This document shows positions 1-6,591 of a stretch of 10,754 nt of DNA, one piece after another. Origin of the DNA: Balneolales bacterium (GTDB lineage: Bacteria; Bacteroidota; Rhodothermia; Balneolales; Natronogracilivirgulaceae); NCBI GenBank assembly GCA_007127695.1, contig SKYW01000152.1:1-10754 (forward strand), given 5' to 3'. Under the pieces are notes generated by a model. That model was not told the origin of the DNA. It was given only the letters and a program-made list of their open reading frames with translations, and ran no database searches. Positions within the stretch are counted from its first letter, which is position 1. Every line of letters begins with the position of its first letter. A program made the position numbers and the translations under genes.

Positions 1-65
1 CCCATTGGTAAATTCCAAGAATCGCGAAATCAAAAAGATAACCCACAACACACAGGTAACACATT

Positions 66-305
66 ATGTCGAAAGATATCGATGCAAAAGTAAAAGAAAT
101 CATCGTTGACAAACTTGGAGTCGATGAATCCGAAGTGAACAATGATGCCAACTTCACCAACGATCTGGGAGCAGATTCTCTTGATACCGTGGAACTTATC
201 ATGGAGTTCGAAAAGGAATTCGATATCAGTATCCCCGATGAAGATGCAGAGAACATTGCAACTGTCGGTGATGCGATTGAATATCTGAAAGGGAAAATCT
301 CCTAA
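66..305 (+). CDS. acpP: Acyl carrier protein
   Basis: This is the 79-residue cytoplasmic carrier that holds growing fatty acyl chains as thioesters on a phosphopantetheine arm. The arm attaches to Ser38 in the motif LGADSLD, followed by the acidic recognition helix ([13 protein letters not shown]). Length and acidity are typical of the family. An AGGT at 54-57 lies 8 nt before the ATG and is a modest ribosome binding site. The stop is 21 nt upstream of fabF, whose product uses acyl-ACP, so the two are almost certainly co-transcribed. The 65 nt upstream contain no recognisable gene end or clear promoter. Identification is secure from the full-length match to the family pattern. Confidence 0.98.
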   Translation: MSKDIDAKVKEIIVDKLGVDESEVNNDANFTNDLGADSLDTVELIMEFEKEFDISIPDEDAENIATVGDAIEYLKGKIS

Positions 306-326
306 CAGTCACCCACACATTCTTTA

Positions 327-1571
327 ATGTCTAAACGCAGAGTAGTAATTACCGGTATAGGGGCCCTTACACCGGTTGGTAAAGGTGCCCCAGAGTTTTG
401 GAATGGGTTGATATCCGGGAAAAGCGGTGCCAAAAGCATCGATAATTTCGATATAAGCAACTCTCCCACCAAATTCGCAGCACAAATAGAAGATTATGAC
501 GCCTCGCAGTACATGAACTCAAAGGAGGCGCGTCGCATGGACAAGTTTTGTCAGTATGCGATGATAACCACCGAAGAGGCGATCAATGATTCCGGCCTGG
601 ATCTGGATCAGATCGACAAAAACAGGGTTGCTGTCATAGTCGGAAGTGGAATAGGAGGCATGCAGGTATTTTACCAGCAGGCTGTCGAATTCCATAATAA
701 AGGTCAGCGCGGGGTTTCCCCTTTCTTTATTCCCATGCTGATACCCGATATTGCTGCCGGACAGATATCCATCAAATACGGTTTCCGCGGTCCCAATTTC
801 TGTGCTGTCTCCGCATGCGCAACAGGATCACACAATATTGGACTGGCTTACGATGCCATAGTATCCGGTCAGTCGGACTATGCCATTGCAGGAGGGGCGG
901 AAGCCCCTGTTTTCGGGATGGGGCTTGCGGGCTTCAACTCGGTCAGGGCACTTTCCACCCGAAACGACAGTCCGGAAACGGCATCACGTCCCTTCGACAA
1001 GACCCGGGACGGTTTCGTTCTCGGTGAAGGAGCGGGAATGATGTTGCTGGAGTCATATGAATCGGCAGTGGCTCGCGGGGCACGTATTTACGGGGAAATT
1101 GCTGGATATGGTTTTTCCGCGGATGCGCATCATATAACAGCACCGGATCCCGAGGGAACAGGGGTTATCCTTGCCATTACCAGTGCCCTTAAAGCTGCCG
1201 GAATCACAACCGAGGATGTGGATCATATCAACATGCATGGTACATCCACTCCGCTTGGAGATATTGCGGAAACGCAATCCATCAAAAAGGTCTTCGGGGA
1301 TCACGCCTATAAGATCAATCTCAATTCCACCAAATCGATGACAGGACACACTCTTGGTGCCGCCGGCGCTATTGAGTCCATTGCCACCGTTCTGGCGATT
1401 TATCACGGTATTATCCCACCGACGATCAACTACGAACATCCCGATCCGGACTGTGACCTGAACTACACCACCAATGAGGCGGTAGTCAGGGATATCACGT
1501 ATGGCATAAACAATGCGTTCGGCTTTGGAGGTCACAACACAACCGTGGTCTTTAAAAAATTTGTGGAATAG
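327..1571 (+). CDS. fabF: Beta-ketoacyl-ACP synthase II
   Basis: This 414-residue condensing enzyme elongates acyl-ACP with malonyl-ACP in type II fatty acid synthesis in the cytoplasm. The thiolase-fold catalytic set is intact: nucleophile Cys164 in SACATGSHN, His304 in MHGTSTPLGD, Lys336 in STKSMTGH and His341. Each is offset by one from the E. coli FabF numbering (Cys163, His303, Lys335, His340). The C-terminal glycine-rich loop NAFGFGGHN (residues 396-404) is also present. The start is the first ATG of the frame and gives the standard MSKRRVVITG N-terminus. No strong Shine-Dalgarno precedes it, which is common in Bacteroidota-like genomes. Its TAG stop overlaps the GTG start of rnc by one base. 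A FabB-type paralogue is less likely given the length and motif spacing. Confidence 0.98.
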   Translation: MSKRRVVITGIGALTPVGKGAPEFWNGLISGKSGAKSIDNFDISNSPTKFAAQIEDYDASQYMNSKEARRMDKFCQYAMITTEEAINDSGLDLDQIDKNRVAVIVGSGIGGMQVFYQQAVEFHNKGQRGVSPFFIPMLIPDIAAGQISIKYGFRGPNFCAVSACATGSHNIGLAYDAIVSGQSDYAIAGGAEAPVFGMGLAGFNSVRALSTRNDSPETASRPFDKTRDGFVLGEGAGMMLLESYESAVARGARIYGEIAGYGFSADAHHITAPDPEGTGVILAITSALKAAGITTEDVDHINMHGTSTPLGDIAETQSIKKVFGDHAYKINLNSTKSMTGHTLGAAGAIESIATVLAIYHGIIPPTINYEHPDPDCDLNYTTNEAVVRDITYGINNAFGFGGHNTTVVFKKFVE

Positions 1572-2317
1572 TGATTAAACGAATCCGGGCTCTGCTTGAG
1601 CGGAAGCAGCTCGATTCTGTACAAAAAAAGAAAGTCAAAGCCATCAGCGCCATGACCGGTTTGCCTGTTTGCAGGCCGGCTCTTTACCTGAAGGCTTTGC
1701 GGCACAGGTCGCTTGTTGCGGAACGTAATCTCGCAGCAACAGAATCCTACGAACAGCTCGAATTCATGGGGGATGCTGTTCTGGATCTTATTGTCTCTGA
1801 AATTATCTACAAAAAATATCCAGAGGCAGGTGAAGGCCTGCTCACGCAATTGAGATCCCGCTTGGTGAAAGGGGAAATGCTTGCTCAGATTGGCCGGAAC
1901 ATCCGCCTGATGGATTATATCGAGTTGGGGGATCGGGTAAAAAACCAGGGGGTGGAACACTCCGAAAGTGTCCTTGCGGATGCCTTCGAGGCCCTGGTTG
2001 GAGCTGTCTATGAAGATCATGGATATGAAGAATGTCGTGATTTTGTCGCACGGCTCTATCGACGGTATGTTGATTTTGACGAGATGATCTCTGCCCGCGA
2101 CAACTTTAAAAGTATGCTTCTGGAATCGGCCCAGGCAAAAAAAATGCCGGCACCGGTCTATCGCATTGTCGGGGAATCGGGTCCGGGTCATGAGAAAACG
2201 TTTGACGTGGAGGTTCGCGTCAACGACAGGGTGCTGGGAACGGGCAGTGGAAAAAACAAGAAGAAAGCAGAACAGGCCGCCGCTCAAGAAGCCCTAAATA
2301 TCCTGAGGAACATGTAG
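1571..2317 (+). CDS. rnc: Ribonuclease III
   Basis: This 248-residue double-strand-specific endoribonuclease processes rRNA precursors and structured mRNAs. The catalytic domain holds the signature EQLEFMGDAVLDL, giving metal-binding residues Glu61, Glu64 and Asp68, and a second cluster with Asp137 and Glu140 (ADAFEALVGAVYED). The spacing matches E. coli Glu38/Glu41/Asp45 and Asp114/Glu117 exactly. A double-stranded-RNA-binding domain covers about residues 176-246 and ends in the Lys/Ala-rich KNKKKAEQAAAQEAL helix. The N-terminus is about 23 residues longer than in E. coli, as in many Bacteroidota homologues. Translation most likely starts at a GTG that shares its first G with the fabF TAG stop (TAGTG), so translation is probably coupled to fabF. 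Confidence 0.97.
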   Translation: MIKRIRALLERKQLDSVQKKKVKAISAMTGLPVCRPALYLKALRHRSLVAERNLAATESYEQLEFMGDAVLDLIVSEIIYKKYPEAGEGLLTQLRSRLVKGEMLAQIGRNIRLMDYIELGDRVKNQGVEHSESVLADAFEALVGAVYEDHGYEECRDFVARLYRRYVDFDEMISARDNFKSMLLESAQAKKMPAPVYRIVGESGPGHEKTFDVEVRVNDRVLGTGSGKNKKKAEQAAAQEALNILRNM

Positions 2318-2393
2318 TTATTCTGTTGTATCTTCAAATTAACACTATTAGGTATATCGGTTCGGTATCGTTCACAATAATTCGAAGCAGAGT

Positions 2394-3464
2394 ATGTCAG
2401 AATTGCCCATAAAAATAAAAAAGACGCCTCATTCCCGGTTGTCAGAAATCGATTTCGATCATCTTGCTTTTGGTGAACAGTTCTCGGATCACATGCTTGA
2501 GGTCCGTTATAGTGAAGGCAGATGGCACGACCCGCTTATTCTTCCTTACGGGCAAATCCCGATGTATCCCGCCGTATCCACATTGCACTATGGCCAGGCG
2601 GTCTTCGAAGGGATGAAAGCATACCAGTACAAGGGAGACAAGGTGAATATTTTTCGGCTCGACAAGCATTACGATCGGTTCCGGCGTTCGTGTGAGCGTG
2701 TTTGCATACCTGAGATTGCGGAGGATGTTTTCAAGGAAGGCATGAAGGCACTCGTTGAAATCGACAGGCAATGGGTGCCGAAAGAAAAACTCAAGTCGCT
2801 TTATATCAGGCCTATCGTATTTGCATCAGATCAGACACTGGGCCTTCGCGCCTCCGGAAACTACCGTTTCTACATCATCTGCAGTCCGGTCGGAAACTAC
2901 TACTCGGAAGGCATCAAGCCTATTCGGCTTACCACCATGCCCAAGTATGTGCGTGCGGTGCTGGGCGGCGTAGGCGATGTGAAAGTGCCGGGAAATTATG
3001 CAGCCAGTCTGCAGCCCACGACCAAAGCGCAGCAGCTCGGATATACCCAGGTGCTGTGGCTGGATGCCATTGAACACAGGTACGTTGAGGAGGTCGGCAG
3101 TATGAATATTTTCTTCGTTATCGGGGATGTCCTGGTAACGCCTCCGCTTAACGGCAGTATTCTGCCGGGTATTACGCGTAAAACGGTCCTTGAACTGGCA
3201 AAAAAGAACGGAATGACCGTTCAGGAGCGGCCTGTTTCCATGCAGGAAGTGGTTGATTTTCACAGGAAGGGCACCTTGAAAGAGATATTTGGTGCAGGTA
3301 CGGCGGCGGTGATATCACCGGTGGGCGTAATCCACCATGATAACTATCAGATCACCATCGGTTCCGATGAGATGGGGCCAGTTGCCCGATGGTTTTATGA
3401 CAATATCACCGGTATTCAGCACGGAGAAGTCGAAGACCCGGATTCCTGGTGCACACTGCTTTGA
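2394..3464 (+). CDS. ilvE: Branched-chain amino acid aminotransferase
   Basis: This 356-residue PLP-dependent, fold-type IV transaminase makes or breaks down leucine, isoleucine and valine with 2-oxoglutarate/glutamate as partner. It belongs to the longer, eukaryote-like BCAT group, shown by the motifs HYGQAVFEGMKAY (residues 65-77), GDVKVPGNYAASL with the probable PLP lysine Lys197, EEVGSMNIFF, and GSILPGITRKTVLEL. The redox CXXC centre of the mammalian enzymes is replaced by AVIS after GAGTA (about 305-308), so thiol regulation of that kind is not expected. A 76-nt gap with no obvious promoter separates it from rnc. It is followed after 28 nt by thyA, so it may head an ilvE-thyA-folA-peptidase transcript. 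Specificity for branched-chain rather than other amino acids is inferred from family membership. Confidence 0.95.
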   Translation: MSELPIKIKKTPHSRLSEIDFDHLAFGEQFSDHMLEVRYSEGRWHDPLILPYGQIPMYPAVSTLHYGQAVFEGMKAYQYKGDKVNIFRLDKHYDRFRRSCERVCIPEIAEDVFKEGMKALVEIDRQWVPKEKLKSLYIRPIVFASDQTLGLRASGNYRFYIICSPVGNYYSEGIKPIRLTTMPKYVRAVLGGVGDVKVPGNYAASLQPTTKAQQLGYTQVLWLDAIEHRYVEEVGSMNIFFVIGDVLVTPPLNGSILPGITRKTVLELAKKNGMTVQERPVSMQEVVDFHRKGTLKEIFGAGTAAVISPVGVIHHDNYQITIGSDEMGPVARWFYDNITGIQHGEVEDPDSWCTLL

Positions 3465-3483
3465 ACCGCCCCAAAACCGAAAC

Positions 3484-3487
3484 GGAG
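3484..3487 (+). promoter_or_regulatory. Ribosome binding site of thyA
   Basis: A GGAG core lies 5 nt before the ATG at 3493. It is one of the clearest Shine-Dalgarno matches in the window. It decides the thyA start, because the reading frame stays open 52 codons further upstream, into ilvE. Confidence 0.7.
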
Positions 3488-3492
3488 TTTTA

Positions 3493-4341
3493 ATGAAGCA
3501 ATATCTGGATCTGGTTGATCGTGTACTAAAAAATGGCGTCCGAAAAGAGAACCGCACCGGCGTTGACACCATATCGTCCTTCGGTGAATTCTACAAAGTT
3601 GATCTGGCGGATGGCTATCCGCTGCTGACGACCAAAAAGGTGCCGTTTCGTTCCGTTATCCTGGAACTGTTGTGGTACTTGAGAGGCGAAGATCACATCC
3701 GCTGGCTGCGTGATGAAAACAATTGTCACATTTGGGATGCATGGGCCGCTGAAGATGGTCATGTCGGTCCGATATATCCGGTAATGTGGCGGCGTTTCCC
3801 CTATTATGAAGAGCAGGAGGTAGACCTTGATGGGGATGCCGGAACACTGAAAAAGATGGTGTATGACAAAAAAGAGTACGACCAGATCCGTAACGCGCTC
3901 GAGCTGTTGAAAACCGATCCGCACAGCAGACGTATCGTAATCAGTGCATGGCATCCCGGGCTTTTGAGCCAGATGGCCCTGCCGCCATGTCATGTGATGT
4001 TCGTATTCAACGTTGCGAACGGACGGCTCAACTGTCATCTGACCCAGCGCTCTGGTGATATCGCACTGGGAATACCATTCAACCTGGCCTGTTATTCAGC
4101 ACTAACTATTGCAATGGCCAGGCTTACAGGACTTGAGCCCGGTTTGTTCGCTCATACCATTGTGGATGCGCACATTTATATCAATCACGTTGATGGTTTG
4201 AGAGAGCAGTTGTCACGGGAACCCCGTCCGCTTCCACGTCTTGAGGTTACAGGCAATGATATTGATGAACTGACGCTGGAAGATTTCAAGCTTGTTGATT
4301 ACAATCCGCATCCACGCATACCTTTCGAAGTAGCCGTCTGA
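3493..4341 (+). CDS. thyA: Thymidylate synthase
   Basis: This 282-residue enzyme converts dUMP and 5,10-methylenetetrahydrofolate to dTMP and dihydrofolate. The nucleophile is Cys166 in LPPCHVMF. The dUMP-binding stretch CHLTQRSGDIALGIPFN contains Arg186, Ser187, Asp189 and Asn197, and a conserved DAHIYINH follows at about 225-232. The open frame begins at 3337, but residues before MKQYLDLVDRVL match no family member and lie inside ilvE; the ATG at 3493 has a good ribosome binding site and the canonical N-terminus. The protein is about 18 residues longer than E. coli ThyA (264). The extra sequence is an acidic and lysine-rich insertion at about residues 104-128, after MWRRFPYYEE, where other ThyA proteins also vary. 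It lies 3 nt upstream of folA, which recycles its dihydrofolate product. Confidence 0.97.
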   Translation: MKQYLDLVDRVLKNGVRKENRTGVDTISSFGEFYKVDLADGYPLLTTKKVPFRSVILELLWYLRGEDHIRWLRDENNCHIWDAWAAEDGHVGPIYPVMWRRFPYYEEQEVDLDGDAGTLKKMVYDKKEYDQIRNALELLKTDPHSRRIVISAWHPGLLSQMALPPCHVMFVFNVANGRLNCHLTQRSGDIALGIPFNLACYSALTIAMARLTGLEPGLFAHTIVDAHIYINHVDGLREQLSREPRPLPRLEVTGNDIDELTLEDFKLVDYNPHPRIPFEVAV

Positions 4342-4344
4342 GTC

Positions 4345-4833
4345 ATGGACAGCAAGATCATCAGCATGATAGTTGCTCACGACCCCAACCTGGTCATTGG
4401 CAGGGAAGGCACATTGCCATGGCGCATACCTGATGATATGGCACATTTTAAAAAGAGAACTACCGGACATGCCATAGTGATGGGACGGGGGGTATTTGAA
4501 GAACTTGGGGAAAAGCCGCTGCCCAATCGTCGTAATATCGTACTGAGCCGTTCCAGAAGCTATGAAAATGTGGAAGTATGCCGGAACCTGGATGGAGTAC
4601 TCGAAAAGTTAAAAGACCAAAAGAAGTTTTACATTATCGGCGGAGCAGAGATTTACCGGCTCTTCTATCCGGTCTGCAACCGCCTGGAAGTGACCCGGAT
4701 CCACCAGGAGTACCATGGGGATACCTTTTTCCCGGAATACCGTCACGAAATCGGTACTGTATGGGAAGAGATCTGTCGGGAAGAAAGGCGCGATTTCACA
4801 TTTGTTGACTTTGAACGAATCCGCAAAGCATGA
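4345..4833 (+). CDS. folA: Dihydrofolate reductase
   Basis: This 162-residue NADPH-dependent enzyme reduces dihydrofolate to tetrahydrofolate, closing the cycle opened by ThyA. Visible family motifs are LPWRIPDDM (24-32), with Asp31 in the place of the catalytic acid (E. coli Asp27), the cofactor motif VMGRGVFEELG (45-55), RRNIVLSR (62-69), IGGAEIY (98-104) and GDTFFP (125-130). The threonine of the usual GRxTxESIG pattern is valine here (Val50), a mild variation at an NADPH-contact position. The start lies 3 nt after the thyA stop without a strong ribosome binding site, so coupling to thyA is likely. Its TGA overlaps the next ATG (ATGA). Length is standard for chromosomal FolA; nothing suggests a mobile trimethoprim-resistance type. 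Confidence 0.96.
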   Translation: MDSKIISMIVAHDPNLVIGREGTLPWRIPDDMAHFKKRTTGHAIVMGRGVFEELGEKPLPNRRNIVLSRSRSYENVEVCRNLDGVLEKLKDQKKFYIIGGAEIYRLFYPVCNRLEVTRIHQEYHGDTFFPEYRHEIGTVWEEICREERRDFTFVDFERIRKA

Positions 4834-6560
4834 CGATCCGAATATTTTTCGCACTGCTGGTTACTCTGCAGACCTTGTTGCTCACTTCGTGCAATCCTGC
4901 AACAGCTGATATTCCGGTCATCGTACCGTTAAGTGAGTATGAAAACAATATCCTTGATTCCGGGGGGGAACTGCTGGAAGAGCAGGCTGCCCTGGACATA
5001 CATTTTTATGATCTGGATCTGAACGTAAACCCTGCTGACAGCACCATAAGTGGGGTGGTGAATACGCAGGCCCATGTCATCGGGAAAACCGGCAGATTTG
5101 TAGCACACCTGGATACGGTATTCATCGTTTCACAGGTGATTTATCATCAACCGGATGAAACGGATATCTCACTTGGGTTTTATCATGAGAATGGTCTGGT
5201 TGTGGCAATGCTTCCCGGTGTCCTGGACTCGGGCAACCACCTGAATCTGAGCATTCATTACTCGGGAATGCCGCGAAAGGCACCGAATCCACCCTGGGAA
5301 GGGGGATTCACCTGGGAGCGGACCCGTGAAGGCAAACCATGGATCGGCGTATCCTGTCAGGTTAATGGCGCCGATATTTGGTGGCCGGTAAAGGATCATC
5401 CTTCGGACAGGCCCGATTCCGTGTCCCTGCGCATTACGGTTCCGGAAGAGGTCGTGGCGGTCTCCAACGGGGTCTTGCGATCTGCGGTTCAGCATCAGCC
5501 TGGAACACGCACTTTTCACTGGGTAACCAATACCTCTATCAGCAACTACGCCGTCAGCATCAATATCGGACCTTATGTGGAGGTTGTCAGGCCGTTTCAA
5601 AGCATATCCGGAGAGGAATTCCCGATTATTTTCTGGGCGCTTCCTGAAAACAGGGAGAGGGCAGGGGAACTGATGGATCAGGTTGTGGATCACATGCGCT
5701 TTTTTGAAGCTCTGCTGGGACCGTATCCTTTTCGGCACGAAAAGTATGGAGTTGTGGAAGCACCTTTTTTCGGTATGGAACACCAGACCATTATTGCTTA
5801 CGGTGCAGGATACGAAGATGATACGGTATTCGACACCGGCTCCGGCTTTGACGACCTTCATCATCATGAACTGTCCCATGAGTGGTGGGGGAATTTTGTA
5901 ACAGCTTATGACTGGAAGGATTTCTGGATTCATGAAGGGTTCGGCACGTACATGCAACCGCTTTATGCGGAACATCTGCATGGAAAAGAACAGTACCGCT
6001 ACTTCATGAAACGCATTTATGAGCGCATTGAGAACAACATGCCGATAGCACCGGAAGAATCCCGCACCACGAGAGAGATGTTTGAAGGAAGGGACATTTA
6101 CATGAAAGGCGCATGGGTGCTGCACACACTCAGAAAACTGATCGGCGATGATGATTTTATCCGTTCTCTCAGAAAAATGACATATCCAGACGGTTTTCCT
6201 GCAGATAGCGGTCGCCCGGAAACCGGAAAAAGGGCGTCAGTCCCGTCCCGATATACTGACACCGATGAATTTATTGCCATTGCAGAGGAGATAACGGGCC
6301 GGGATCTTGGATGGTTTTTTGACGCTTACCTTCGATACAGTGCCTTGCCCGAACTGCAGGAACAGAAACATGAAAACGGAATGATCCTGACCTGGTTGGT
6401 ACCATCAGGCCGTGATTTTCCCATGCCTGTGGAAGTATGGGATGGAGAAGAGCGGCAGGTGGTGGTCCCTGACGGTGAATCGGTCATTACAGTGTCCCGT
6501 CCGGAAGCGCTTCGTGTCGACCCTCACAACAAGGTGCTCAGGGCCGGCATGTTTCATTGA
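4830..6560 (+). CDS. M1-family metallopeptidase, predicted lipoprotein
   Basis: This 576-residue zinc aminopeptidase-like protein carries HELSH at 346-350 (zinc ligands His346 and His350, general base Glu347) and the third ligand Glu369 in HEGFGTY, exactly the HEXXH-x18-E spacing of family M1. The exopeptidase motif reads GMEHQ (315-319) instead of GAMEN, and the likely transition-state tyrosine is Tyr424 (DIYMKGAW). The N-terminal beta-rich M1 domain spans about 50-250. The start is a hydrophobic signal peptide ending in the lipobox LTSC with Cys21, so the protein is probably exported and lipid-anchored. Asn follows the cysteine. The C-terminus lacks the long helical domain of PepN, as in short M1 proteins. 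The ATG overlaps the folA stop. The substrate is unknown; peptide scavenging in the envelope is inferred. Confidence 0.92.
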   Translation: MTIRIFFALLVTLQTLLLTSCNPATADIPVIVPLSEYENNILDSGGELLEEQAALDIHFYDLDLNVNPADSTISGVVNTQAHVIGKTGRFVAHLDTVFIVSQVIYHQPDETDISLGFYHENGLVVAMLPGVLDSGNHLNLSIHYSGMPRKAPNPPWEGGFTWERTREGKPWIGVSCQVNGADIWWPVKDHPSDRPDSVSLRITVPEEVVAVSNGVLRSAVQHQPGTRTFHWVTNTSISNYAVSINIGPYVEVVRPFQSISGEEFPIIFWALPENRERAGELMDQVVDHMRFFEALLGPYPFRHEKYGVVEAPFFGMEHQTIIAYGAGYEDDTVFDTGSGFDDLHHHELSHEWWGNFVTAYDWKDFWIHEGFGTYMQPLYAEHLHGKEQYRYFMKRIYERIENNMPIAPEESRTTREMFEGRDIYMKGAWVLHTLRKLIGDDDFIRSLRKMTYPDGFPADSGRPETGKRASVPSRYTDTDEFIAIAEEITGRDLGWFFDAYLRYSALPELQEQKHENGMILTWLVPSGRDFPMPVEVWDGEERQVVVPDGESVITVSRPEALRVDPHNKVLRAGMFH

Positions 6561-6591
6561 TGGATCGGATATGTTTTGCTGAAAGGACCGG

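Noticed and set aside
1532..2287. Open reading frame of 251 codons on the minus strand over rnc
   Set aside because: It is antisense to a fully conserved RNase III and its product has no recognisable domain.
2318..2393. Promoter for ilvE in the 76-nt gap after rnc
   Set aside because: I could not find a -35/-10 pair with good spacing, nor a Bacteroidota TAnnTTTG element. Transcription may continue from rnc or use an unrecognised promoter.
3337..3492. 52-codon upstream extension of thyA
   Set aside because: It overlaps the end of ilvE in another frame, lacks family similarity and precedes a well-placed ribosome binding site for the ATG at 3493.
5169..6125. Open reading frame of 318 codons on the minus strand inside the M1 peptidase gene
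   Set aside because: It lies wholly antisense to a gene with intact catalytic motifs, has no family motif and no ribosome binding site, and is explained by codon bias of the plus-strand gene.
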